NCBI GenBank assembly: GCA_913054205.1
Contig: CAJXJM010000166.1
Location: 1-6,069 of the forward strand
Direction: 5' to 3'
Length of the DNA: 6,069 bases
Source: an uncultured Rhodospirillaceae bacterium
Lineage (GTDB): Bacteria > Pseudomonadota > Alphaproteobacteria > Rhodospirillales > UBA2165
Shown here one piece after another: positions 1 through 5,997 of this stretch (within the stretch, counting starts at the first letter, position 1; each line of letters starts with the position of its first letter). Under the pieces are notes generated by a model, which saw only the letters and a program-made list of their open reading frames with translations, did not search any database and was not told the DNA's origin. A program made the translations under genes and the position numbers.

Positions 1-432
1 GGTGCCGTAGCCCAGCATGCCGACCCGTCGATCACTGGGTCCAATTTGCTCAATTGGCTGCCAAAGGTGCTGACGCTGTTGTTCCTGATAGGTCGGCAAA
101 TTACGGTGATGGCGCAAAACGTGCATGACGCCATATTCGGTCAAGGAAGGATCACCGCCTTGTGGCTCACCTTTCACCAAGGGGATGCCTTCGGGGCAGG
201 CAGGATTGTTATAAATGCCTTCGACGCCGGCCAGCATGGTCAGCATTAATTTAAGATTGGGCAAGACTGGTAAATCTTGCAGCATCGGGCGGCCAATCAC
301 CAAATATTCAATGTCCGCTGGATCGCCAATCTCAGGCCATTCGCGGATTTCGAGGTCAGGATAGGCTTTGTTAAAATAAACTGTCCAGTCTTCTATTTTC
401 CCGCGTAGACTATTGAACATTAAAAGTGCCAT
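1..432 (-). CDS. 2-hydroxyacid dehydrogenase, GhrA (glyoxylate/hydroxypyruvate reductase A) type, 3' part missing
   Basis: This is an open frame of 144 codons without a stop, cut by the left edge of the window. The translation resembles the N-terminal half of E. coli GhrA: a LAGVEGI segment at residues 68-74 matches the family's GAGVD segment, TEYGVMHVLRHHR at 98-110 matches EYAVSQVLHWFRR, and LWQPI at 123-127 matches HWQPL. The frame ends at VGMLGYGT (137-144), the start of the glycine-rich NAD(P)-binding loop. The family reduces 2-keto acids such as glyoxylate and hydroxypyruvate in the cytoplasm using NAD(P)H. The catalytic Arg, Glu and His lie in the missing part, so activity cannot be judged. 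I chose ATG at 432 because an AGGGAG site lies 10 nt upstream; the next ATG, at 420, is too far from it. The gene begins 14 nt after the folC stop, which suggests co-transcription. Family assignment is good; the exact substrate is unknown. Confidence 0.85.
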   Translation of the reverse strand, partial: MALLMFNSLRGKIEDWTVYFNKAYPDLEIREWPEIGDPADIEYLVIGRPMLQDLPVLPNLKLMLTMLAGVEGIYNNPACPEGIPLVKGEPQGGDPSLTEYGVMHVLRHHRNLPTYQEQQRQHLWQPIEQIGPSDRRVGMLGYGT

Positions 433-442
433 TGATTGACGT

Positions 443-448
443 CTCCCT
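443..448 (-). promoter_or_regulatory. Ribosome binding site of the GhrA-type gene, overlapping the folC stop
   Basis: The minus strand reads AGGGAG here, 10 nt before the ATG at 432. Its first bases belong to the TAG stop of folC (447-449), so ribosomes terminating on folC would sit on this site. This favours translational coupling and decides the start of the downstream gene. Confidence 0.6.
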
Positions 449-1730
449 AGCTATTTTCTCTGAGAACGATACCCGCCAAATAGAGTGATCCACAAACCAA
501 AATTCGGGCGGCCGATTTTTGTTGGGCAATAATTTCGCTGATCGCGTCACTCAGAGAAGAGGCGGGTCTCGCCTTAAACCCAATTTTCTCTGCGGTGGCG
601 CAAAGCTCTTCGGCGCTTAAACTCGCTTCCTCACCATCAATCTCGATGGTCCACAGACCGGCGACATGATCTTTAAAGGGTGCCAAAAATCCCGCCGGGT
701 CTTTGGTATTGATCAATCCAGTAATAAGATAAAGCGGCTGGCTGTCCTTTTCTCCAGGCCAGGCCTTCACCGTTGCTGCGATCGCCTCGCCTGCCGCTGG
801 GTTGTGGCCGCCATCAAGCCATAGCTCCCACTCAGGCGGCACCTTATCAACCAACGGCCCCTTTTTGAGCACCTGCATGCGCGCCGGCCAGCTGACATTT
901 GTCATGCCTTCCGCAACGGCTTGGCGGGTGATGCGTTCATCGCCGAGGGCTGCCAAAGCGACTATCGCGAGACCGGCATTTTGTAATTGATGGGCGCCGG
1001 GCAAAGTTGGCAGAGGCGGCTCTAATTCACCTTCCGGCGTCATAACGGTAAGCTGCTCGCCTTTGATCGCGACCCACCAATCTTCATCTTCAACAATCAG
1101 CGGCGCATCGACGCCTTCGGCAAATCCTCGAATGACATCGAGGACGGTGGTATTTTGTTTTGTCGTAACGCAGGTGACGCCGGGTTTCATAATGGCCGCC
1201 TTCTCGACTGCAATACCGCCGATATCTTCTCCTAAAAATCCAGCGTGGTCTTGAGAAATTGGCGTGAGCGCGGTAACAGCTGGTCTTGCGATGACATTTG
1301 TCGCATCCAAGCGGCCGCCAAGCCCGGTTTCTAAAAGTACCAAATCTGCTGGTTCGCGCGAGAAAGCCAGGAATGCAATGACAGTGGTAATTTCAAAAAA
1401 GGTGATGGGCGCGTCGCCATTAATCGCTTCCACTTCATCGATCAAAGCCAGAAGTGCGTCATCGCTGATCAGCGTGCCGGCGAGACGGATGCGTTCGTTG
1501 AAATGCACCAAATGAGGGGAGGTGTAGGCATGGACTTTAAGGCCAGCTGCCTCCGCAATCGCCCGCATGAAAGCCAGAGACGAGCCTTTGCCATTGGTTC
1601 CCGCAACATGAATAACCGGCGGCAGATTTTCCTGCGGGTTGCCGAGTTGCTCCAGCAATCTCTCAATGCGGTCCAAGGAAAGATCAATGACTTTAGGGTG
1701 ATGTTGGTTAAGGCGCTGGACGAGGTCCAT
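447..1730 (-). CDS. folC: Bifunctional folylpolyglutamate synthase / dihydrofolate synthase
   Basis: FolC is a cytoplasmic Mur-ligase-family enzyme. It uses ATP to join L-glutamate to dihydropteroate and then further glutamates to tetrahydrofolate. The 427-residue protein has the usual length. Visible motifs are the P-loop GTNGKGS (44-50), TSPHLVHFNERIRL (70-83), FFEITT (111-116), LETGLGGRLDATN (133-145), the SQDH segment (159-162), EKAAIMK (176-182, the area of the modified lysine in characterised homologues), HQLQNAGLA (247-255), and DGGHNPAA (306-313) opening the C-terminal glutamate ligase domain. The frame stays open to 2099, but that extension runs antisense-free through trpA in another frame and does not resemble FolC. 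Homologues begin just before the HPKVIDLSLDR stretch. I used ATG 1730, 13 nt after the trpA stop; GTG 1739 adds three residues and is equally possible, since neither has a strong ribosome binding site. The accD gene often found upstream in this class is absent. Confidence 0.95.
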   Translation of the reverse strand: MDLVQRLNQHHPKVIDLSLDRIERLLEQLGNPQENLPPVIHVAGTNGKGSSLAFMRAIAEAAGLKVHAYTSPHLVHFNERIRLAGTLISDDALLALIDEVEAINGDAPITFFEITTVIAFLAFSREPADLVLLETGLGGRLDATNVIARPAVTALTPISQDHAGFLGEDIGGIAVEKAAIMKPGVTCVTTKQNTTVLDVIRGFAEGVDAPLIVEDEDWWVAIKGEQLTVMTPEGELEPPLPTLPGAHQLQNAGLAIVALAALGDERITRQAVAEGMTNVSWPARMQVLKKGPLVDKVPPEWELWLDGGHNPAAGEAIAATVKAWPGEKDSQPLYLITGLINTKDPAGFLAPFKDHVAGLWTIEIDGEEASLSAEELCATAEKIGFKARPASSLSDAISEIIAQQKSAARILVCGSLYLAGIVLRENS

Positions 1731-1743
1731 ATCACTCACACTT

Positions 1744-2583
1744 TTAAACTGTTGCAGGTGAACCGGATTTGAGGCCACCGGCAATATCGCGCACCAATCC
1801 AAGCACCGCATCTGCGCAACCATCCTTTGGGTTGCCGTTTTTGTCCAAGTTTTCGGTGACTTTGTTAACAAAGGCGGAGCCGACGACAACGGCTTCGGCA
1901 TATTTCCCAATCTCGGCGGCTTGCTCTGGTGTTTTGATGCCAAATCCAACCGCAATGGGGAGATCGGAATGCCGCCGTAAACGCTTAAGCGCGGTTTCAA
2001 TATCCTGGGTCGCCGCTGATTTGGTGCCGGTGATCCCGGTGACGGAAACATAATAAATAAAGCCGCTGGCATGCTCAACGACGGTTGGCAGGCGTGCATC
2101 GTCGGTGGTTGGTGCCGTTAGATATATAAAGCTTAGACCGGCATTTTCGACAGGCGCGCGCATCTCCGCTTCTTCCGGCGGCAAATCAACAATGATAAAG
2201 CCATCGACACCAGCTTCTGAAGCGGCGGCAGTGAACTTTTCAACGCCATAAATATAGATCGGATTGAAATAGCCCATCAGGATGATCGGCGTGTCAGCAT
2301 CGCTTTTCCGAAACTCACGGACCATATCGAGGGTCTTGATCATCGAAGCGCCCTTGTTGAGGGCGCGTTGGCTTGACGCCTGGATTGCCGGACCGTCGGC
2401 CATTGGATCAGAAAACGGCATGCCAAGCTCAATGATGTCGGCACCTGCTGCCGGCAGTTGTTTGAGAATGCTTGATGAGACGTCGAAGTTGGGGTCACCG
2501 GCTGTAATAAAAGTGACAAGACCTGCCCGTCCTTCAGCTTTTAGATCGGCAAAACGTTTTGCGATGCGTTCTGTGCCGGTCAT
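1744..2583 (-). CDS. trpA: Tryptophan synthase alpha chain
   Basis: TrpA cleaves indole-3-glycerol phosphate to indole and glyceraldehyde 3-phosphate, and passes indole through a tunnel to TrpB in the alpha2-beta2 complex. The 279 residues form a complete (beta/alpha)8 barrel of normal length. Both catalytic acids are present: Glu52 in [10 protein letters not shown] and Asp63 in DPMADGP (equivalents of Salmonella Glu49 and Asp60). Other family segments are FITAGDP (25-31), GYFNPI (104-109), IVDLPPEEA (131-139), [10 protein letters not shown] (177-186), and the phosphate-binding [10 protein letters not shown] (212-221) and VGSAFV (234-239). The ATG overlaps the trpB stop as ATGA, the common arrangement for coupled synthesis of the two subunits. 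The gene ends with TAA, and folC follows almost at once. Confidence 0.98.
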   Translation of the reverse strand: MTGTERIAKRFADLKAEGRAGLVTFITAGDPNFDVSSSILKQLPAAGADIIELGMPFSDPMADGPAIQASSQRALNKGASMIKTLDMVREFRKSDADTPIILMGYFNPIYIYGVEKFTAAASEAGVDGFIIVDLPPEEAEMRAPVENAGLSFIYLTAPTTDDARLPTVVEHASGFIYYVSVTGITGTKSAATQDIETALKRLRRHSDLPIAVGFGIKTPEQAAEIGKYAEAVVVGSAFVNKVTENLDKNGNPKDGCADAVLGLVRDIAGGLKSGSPATV

Positions 2584-3803
2584 TTGTTGCGTTCCAAATA
2601 AGCTGCGACCGAGTCCATGTCCTTGTCGCCGCGCCCGCTCATATTGAGGACCATGATATGATCTTTTGGAAGATCGCCGGCAATTTTAATCACATGGGCA
2701 ATCGCATGTGCAGATTCCAGCGCCGGAAGTATGCCTTCCAATCTAGTACATATGTGGAAAGCATCGATTGCTTCTTTATCTGTTATCGAGACATATTCTG
2801 CGCGGCCAATATCGTGCAGCCAAGCGTGCTCAGGTCCAATGCCGGGATAATCCAGACCAGCGGATACTGAATGGGCATCAGTGATTTGGCCGTCTTCATT
2901 TTGCAGCAAATAGGTACGATTTCCGTGCAGGACACCCGGCGCACCGGCATTCAAAGACGCCGCATGTTTGCCGGTTTCAATGCCTTCACCGGAAGCCTCG
3001 ACGGCAATAATGCGAACCTCGTCATCAAGGAAGGGAAAAAACAGCCCCATCGCATTGGAGCCGCCGCCAATGCAGGCGATCAGGCTGTCGGGCAGGCGGC
3101 CTTCGTGTTCCATGATTTGCGCTCGGGTTTCTTCGCCAATGACGGATTGGAAATCGCGCACCATGGCAGGATACGGATGAGGGCCAGCGACGGTGCCGAT
3201 CAAATAATAGGTTGTTTCGACATTGGCGACCCAATCCCTCAGCGCATCGTTCATGGCGTCTTTGAGGGTACCGGTGCCGGACGTCACCGGGATAATCTCG
3301 GCGCCCAGCATTTTCATGCGCGATACATTCGGAGATTGGCGTTCAATATCGGTGGTACCCATATAGATCGTGCAGGGAATATCGAATAGCGCGCAGACCG
3401 TCGCCGTTGCAACACCGTGCATGCCGGCGCCGGTTTCCGCAATGACGCGGTTTTTGCCCATCTTCCGCGCCAGCAAAATCTGGCCCATGCAATTGTTAAC
3501 TTTATGCGCGCCGGTATGGTTCAAATCCTCGCGTTTGAAATAAATCCTTGCGCCGCCGGAATCAGTGGCCAATTTATTGGTCAGGCGTTCAGCAAAATAC
3601 AGCGGTGACGGGCGGCCGACATAGTTTTTAAGATAGCCACGTAACTCGGTCTGAAACGCCTCATCGTCTTTGGCTTCATTATAGGCGCGCTCGACCTCTA
3701 AGATGAGCGGCATCAACGTTTCAGCGACATAGCGTCCGCCAAAAAGGCCAAAATGACCATCTTCGTCGGGACCGTCCATATATGTATTGGGCTGGTTCAT
3801 CAT
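2580..3803 (-). CDS. trpB: Tryptophan synthase beta chain
   Basis: TrpB condenses indole with L-serine to make L-tryptophan, using pyridoxal phosphate (PLP), in complex with TrpA. The protein has 407 residues, normal length. The PLP lysine is Lys101 in HTGAHKVNN (96-104), equivalent to Salmonella Lys87. Glu123 in AETGAG corresponds to catalytic Glu109. IGGGSNAMG (245-253) binds the cofactor phosphate, and the GRGDKD loop is at 390-395, with Ser389 near the pyridine nitrogen. The [14 protein letters not shown] segment (147-160) and [13 protein letters not shown] (207-219) are typical. One oddity: residue 128, in GAGMHG, is Met where the family normally has Gln (Salmonella Gln114). The codon is ATG in an otherwise intact frame. 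Two adjacent ATG codons, 3803 and 3800, are possible starts. The nearest AGG lies 13 nt upstream of the first, so the ribosome binding site is weak. trpF ends 42 nt upstream. Confidence 0.98.
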   Translation of the reverse strand: MMNQPNTYMDGPDEDGHFGLFGGRYVAETLMPLILEVERAYNEAKDDEAFQTELRGYLKNYVGRPSPLYFAERLTNKLATDSGGARIYFKREDLNHTGAHKVNNCMGQILLARKMGKNRVIAETGAGMHGVATATVCALFDIPCTIYMGTTDIERQSPNVSRMKMLGAEIIPVTSGTGTLKDAMNDALRDWVANVETTYYLIGTVAGPHPYPAMVRDFQSVIGEETRAQIMEHEGRLPDSLIACIGGGSNAMGLFFPFLDDEVRIIAVEASGEGIETGKHAASLNAGAPGVLHGNRTYLLQNEDGQITDAHSVSAGLDYPGIGPEHAWLHDIGRAEYVSITDKEAIDAFHICTRLEGILPALESAHAIAHVIKIAGDLPKDHIMVLNMSGRGDKDMDSVAAYLERNK

Positions 3804-3845
3804 GGTGATGGTTTTACCTGAAAGCGTCAGAAATGCAATTGGCTA

Positions 3846-4493
3846 TTAGCTTTTGGCAGCCAGCAAAAATTCTTTAATGCGGCTGGGGTTTTTAACGCCG
3901 GGGGCCTCTTCAACACCTGAGGAGACATCAACGGCGGTTGTGCCACTTGTTTGGATAGCCTCAGAAATATTTGCGGCGTTTAACCCACCGGCAAGCATCC
4001 AAGACAGCGGGATATCGGCATTTGCCAAAAGCTTCCAATCAAAAGCCAGAGCATTACCGCCGGGCAGCGCGTTTTCCATATCTGCAGGTGGCTTGGCATC
4101 AAACAGAAGACGATCCGCAACATCATAATAATCGGCGGCGATCAAAAGATCTGCCTCGCTGGCAAGTTTGATGACTTTCATGACGGGTAATTGTGTGCGT
4201 TGCTTGATTTCCGTTACGCGGTCCGGCGTTTCCGAGCCGTGCAGTTGAAGTAGATCAAGTTTGGTGCCTACGAGCGCCGCATCGATCACTTCGTCGGTTG
4301 GATCTACAAATAATCCAACTCGGGTAACATTATTCGGCACACGGGCGATGAGCGCCGCCGCCACTTCTGGCGTCAGATTTCGGGGTGAGGGTGGATAAAA
4401 CACAAATCCAACGAGATCGGCACCATTTTCAATAGCTGCATCGACACTCTCAACCCGATCAAGTCCACAGATTTTGACCTCAATCGACATCAT
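3846..4493 (-). CDS. trpF: Phosphoribosylanthranilate isomerase
   Basis: TrpF performs the Amadori rearrangement of N-(5'-phosphoribosyl)anthranilate to CdRP, the third committed step of tryptophan synthesis, in the cytoplasm. The protein is a 215-residue (beta/alpha)8 barrel, stand-alone rather than fused to TrpC. The catalytic pair is visible: Cys9 in VKICGL (6-11) as general base and Asp132 in LLFDAKPP (129-136) as general acid. Other family segments are GFVFYPPSPRNL (29-40), VGLFVD (59-64), LLQLHG (81-86), GGNALAFDW (145-153), LAGGLNAANI (167-176) and VDVSSGVEEAPGVKNPSRI (188-206), which holds phosphate ligands. The start is ambiguous between adjacent ATG codons at 4493 and 4490. The first overlaps the pyrF stop as ATGA, the second as TGATG; either implies coupling to pyrF. 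The gene ends with tandem TAA-TAG stops. Confidence 0.97.
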   Translation of the reverse strand: MMSIEVKICGLDRVESVDAAIENGADLVGFVFYPPSPRNLTPEVAAALIARVPNNVTRVGLFVDPTDEVIDAALVGTKLDLLQLHGSETPDRVTEIKQRTQLPVMKVIKLASEADLLIAADYYDVADRLLFDAKPPADMENALPGGNALAFDWKLLANADIPLSWMLAGGLNAANISEAIQTSGTTAVDVSSGVEEAPGVKNPSRIKEFLLAAKS

Positions 4494-5224
4494 CCTAGGG
4501 CTTCAACAATTTCTGCCGCGATTCTTCTGGCCGCTTCGGCAGGTTCGTCCGAGCCATAGATCGGCCGGCCAATCACCAGATAATCAGCGCCGCGCTTGAT
4601 GGCATCGCCTGGCGTGACGATGCGTTTTTGATCCCCTGCCGCCGCCCATTCGGGCCGAATGCCGGGTGTTAGAAGTTTAAACTCCGGGCCGCAGGTTCCG
4701 CGTAAAGCTTCGATCTCAGCCGCCGAACAGACAACGCCGTCCAATCCGCATTCCTGAGAAAGAGCAGCCAAGCGTTTTACCTGATCCAATGTCGTGTCGC
4801 TGATACCGACATCGTTCAAATCGCTGTCGTCTAAGGATGTAAGGACGGTGACACCTAATATGAGAGGAACATTTATGCCAATTTTAGCAGCTTCTTCAGC
4901 GGCTGCGTCGCAAGCGGTTTCCATCATCGTGCGGCCGCCTTGGGCGTGGATGTTCAAAATAACCGGTTTTAGGCGAACGCAAGACCTGACAGCGCCTGCA
5001 ACAGTGTTGGGGATGTCGTGGAACTTGAGATCGGCAAACAGCGGCATGCCGAGTTCGGTCACGCTATGAACGCCTTCGGGCCCAAGGGCTGTAAAAAACT
5101 CTTTGCCGATTTTAACGCCGCCGACCAGGCCTTTGAGCATTGTGGCCAATTCAAGTGCCCGGTCTAAATCCGGCGTATCAAGGGGTATAAAAATGCGTTC
5201 GTGTGGTTGGACATCTGAGGACAT
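4490..5224 (-). CDS. pyrF: Orotidine 5'-phosphate decarboxylase
   Basis: PyrF decarboxylates OMP to UMP, the last step of de novo pyrimidine synthesis, in the cytoplasm. From ATG 5224 the protein has 244 residues, normal for the bacterial type. The signature FADLKFHDIPNTV carries the catalytic Asp-Lys-Asp array at Asp65, Lys67 and Asp70, with Asp16 in IPLDTP and Lys38 in GGVKIGKEFF completing the charged network. TPGIRP (186-191) and VIGRPI (217-222) form the phosphate-binding end of the barrel. The frame extends upstream to a TTG at 5233, adding three residues. AGGAG at 5237-5241 lies only 3 nt before that TTG and 12 nt before the ATG, so the start is not settled; homologues begin close to the ATG. 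The stop overlaps the trpF start by 4 bp. The first-strand motif reads IPLD rather than the common VALD, a minor change. Confidence 0.96.
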   Translation of the reverse strand: MSSDVQPHERIFIPLDTPDLDRALELATMLKGLVGGVKIGKEFFTALGPEGVHSVTELGMPLFADLKFHDIPNTVAGAVRSCVRLKPVILNIHAQGGRTMMETACDAAAEEAAKIGINVPLILGVTVLTSLDDSDLNDVGISDTTLDQVKRLAALSQECGLDGVVCSAAEIEALRGTCGPEFKLLTPGIRPEWAAAGDQKRIVTPGDAIKRGADYLVIGRPIYGSDEPAEAARRIAAEIVEALG

Positions 5225-5236
5225 AGGCAGCAATCT

Positions 5237-5241
5237 CTCCT
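5237..5241 (-). promoter_or_regulatory. Ribosome binding site of pyrF
   Basis: AGGAG on the minus strand is the only good Shine-Dalgarno match ahead of pyrF. It is 12 nt from ATG 5224, 6 nt from an in-frame CTG at 5230 and 3 nt from TTG 5233. The spacing is therefore unusual for the ATG and leaves the pyrF start uncertain. Confidence 0.5.
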
Positions 5242-5272
5242 GAAGTTTGCCTCTTATACAAGCCTGAACTTT
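5239..5272. repeat. Near-identical 10-bp direct repeat ahead of pyrF
   Basis: CCTGAAGTTT at 5239-5248 and CCTGAACTTT at 5263-5272 match at 9 of 10 positions and start 24 bp apart. The two copies flank the weak TATAAG element. One copy overlaps the pyrF ribosome binding site. This could be a paired protein-binding site or coincidence; nothing else in the sequence decides it. Confidence 0.3.
5253..5258 (-). promoter_or_regulatory. Possible -10 element of an internal promoter for pyrF-trp
   Basis: The minus strand reads TATAAG preceded by TTG, five of six matches to TATAAT, within the 68-nt gap between lapA and pyrF. At 17 nt upstream there is only TGGCGA, three of six matches to a -35 hexamer, so support is weak. 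It would place a promoter just ahead of the tightly packed pyrF-to-dehydrogenase block. Confidence 0.2.
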
Positions 5273-5292
5273 AGATCGCCAGAGAAGAAAAT

Positions 5293-5619
5293 TTATTTGT
5301 TGGAATTCGCTTGTTTGCGCTTTTCATCGAGCTCGTCGATTTTCACTTGGAGGATGGTCAGATCTTTTTCGAGGCTCGATGCCCGGCGGGTTGCTTTACG
5401 CGCTTTGCTACGTGTGCCGCCTGCGGAGAACCAGGAAATTGTGCCGCCAAAAACAAAACCCAAAAAGCCAGCGATAAGCACGGGAATGTAAATTGGCGCA
5501 TCTTGCAAAAAAGGCAGCGGCCAAAAGTCGAGCGTCACCAAATTTCGATTGGATACCGAAAATACGACTACAACGACACCGACCACGATCATGGCAAGCC
5601 AGGACAAAAGACGTTTCAA
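5293..5619 (-). CDS. lapA: LapA-domain (DUF1049) small inner-membrane protein
   Basis: The 108-residue protein has the LapA layout: a hydrophobic segment at about residues 4-22 rich in Val and Ile, a short linker containing NRNLVTLDF (24-32), a second hydrophobic segment at about 43-65, then a basic, Lys/Arg-rich tail with a likely coiled coil at about 80-105. This predicts two membrane helices with a cytoplasmic C terminus. In E. coli LapA works with LapB (YciM) in controlling LpxC turnover and lipopolysaccharide assembly; no lapB is present here, so the role in this organism is open. The start is TTG at 5619. It yields the MKRLLSW opening typical of the family and has GGAG 9 nt upstream, while the next ATG, at 5592, would remove half of the first helix. 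The ihfB-lapA adjacency matches E. coli, which supports the assignment. Confidence 0.88.
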   Translation of the reverse strand: MKRLLSWLAMIVVGVVVVVFSVSNRNLVTLDFWPLPFLQDAPIYIPVLIAGFLGFVFGGTISWFSAGGTRSKARKATRRASSLEKDLTILQVKIDELDEKRKQANSNK

Positions 5620-5623
5620 GACG

Positions 5624-5647
5624 GGCTACTCCAGTTGACTGGCAGCC
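5624..5647 (-). promoter_or_regulatory. Hairpin covering the lapA ribosome binding site
   Basis: On the transcript strand, GGCT (5647-5644) can pair with AGCC (5627-5624), and CCAG (5642-5639) with CTGG (5634-5631), around a TCAA loop. The two stems are separated by a 1 by 3 internal loop. The lapA Shine-Dalgarno GGAG (5632-5629) lies partly in the inner stem and partly in the internal loop, so the fold would hinder initiation at the TTG start. No T-run follows, so it is not an intrinsic terminator. It could be chance; only eight base pairs are involved. Confidence 0.35.
5629..5632 (-). promoter_or_regulatory. Ribosome binding site of lapA
   Basis: GGAG lies 9 nt before TTG 5619 and supports that non-ATG start for lapA. 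It overlaps the CCAG/CTGG stem described separately. Confidence 0.55.
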
Positions 5648-5698
5648 GCTTGAAGAAAAGGGCGCTCAATCCAAAGAATATAATAGATGATTAGAACT
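5648..5698. other. AT-rich spacer between ihfB and lapA
   Basis: This is the remainder of the 79-nt ihfB-lapA gap. On the minus strand it opens with AT-rich sequence including TATTATATT (just after the ihfB stop), which could serve as a -10 region for lapA. I find no convincing -35 partner and no hairpin followed by a T-run, so neither promoter nor terminator is claimed. No gene is seen. Confidence 0.4.
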
Positions 5699-5980
5699 TT
5701 AATTTTCGTTTAATTTATCGCGCAGTTGTTTTCCGGTTTTGAAATAAGGTACGCGCTTGGCAGCGACATTGACAGCTTCACCGGTTCTGGGATTTCGACC
5801 GATGCGGGCTTCTCGTTGTTTGACTGAAAATGCACCAAATCCGCGTAATTCAACCCGGTCACCGCGTGATAATGCTGAAGCGATCTCGTCAAAAATCGTC
5901 GTTACGATCCTCTCGACGTCCCGCTGGAATAAATGCGGATTCTCTTCCGCAAGATAGGCAATGAGCTCAGATTTTGTCAT
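5699..5980 (-). CDS. ihfB: Integration host factor subunit beta
   Basis: IHF-beta pairs with IHF-alpha to bind DNA in the minor groove and bend it sharply, acting as an architectural factor in transcription, recombination and replication. The protein has 93 residues, normal length. It opens with [11 protein letters not shown], as IHF-beta does in E. coli (MTKSELIERLA). [12 protein letters not shown] (42-53) is the HU/IHF core strand, and [10 protein letters not shown] (61-70) is the arm tip, with Pro64 as the residue that wedges between base pairs. The tail [14 protein letters not shown] matches the family end. These features point to the beta subunit and not alpha or HU. ATG 5980 has AGGA 5 nt upstream and a perfect AGGAGG at 5992-5997. 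In E. coli and many proteobacteria rpsA precedes this gene; the upstream gene lies outside the window. Confidence 0.97.
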   Translation of the reverse strand: MTKSELIAYLAEENPHLFQRDVERIVTTIFDEIASALSRGDRVELRGFGAFSVKQREARIGRNPRTGEAVNVAAKRVPYFKTGKQLRDKLNEN

Positions 5981-5985
5981 TGTCG

Positions 5986-5997
5986 TCCTGCCCTCCT
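5986..5997 (-). promoter_or_regulatory. Tandem ribosome binding sites of ihfB
   Basis: Two Shine-Dalgarno matches precede the ihfB ATG: AGGA (5989-5986, spacing 5 nt) and a full AGGAGG (5997-5992, spacing 11 nt). The nearer one has better spacing, the farther one better complementarity. Together they support efficient translation of ihfB from ATG 5980. Confidence 0.55.

Noticed and set aside
46..249. Plus-strand open frame of 67 codons at the left edge
   Set aside because: It is antisense to the partial GhrA-type gene, which has clear homology and a ribosome binding site.
1731..2099. Upstream open extension of the folC frame, giving a 550-residue protein starting inside trpA
   Set aside because: It overlaps trpA on the same strand in another frame, its translation is Pro/Lys-rich and unlike FolC, and homologues begin near 1730.
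2871..3389. Plus-strand open frame of 172 codons
   Set aside because: It lies fully antisense to trpB, whose product is unmistakable. The translation resembles no family I recognise and has no good ribosome binding site.
3804..3845. Possible promoter or attenuator between trpF and trpB
   Set aside because: The 42 nt contain no -10/-35 pair, no hairpin with a T-run and no leader peptide; it looks like a plain spacer.
5624..5647. Intrinsic terminator after ihfB
   Set aside because: The stem is interrupted, is not GC-rich throughout, and is followed by CCGTC and not a T-run on the transcript strand.
5311..5694. Plus-strand open frame of 127 codons across lapA and the spacer
   Set aside because: It is antisense to lapA, with low-complexity composition typical of a shadow frame; the minus-strand frame has the membrane helices, start signal and synteny.
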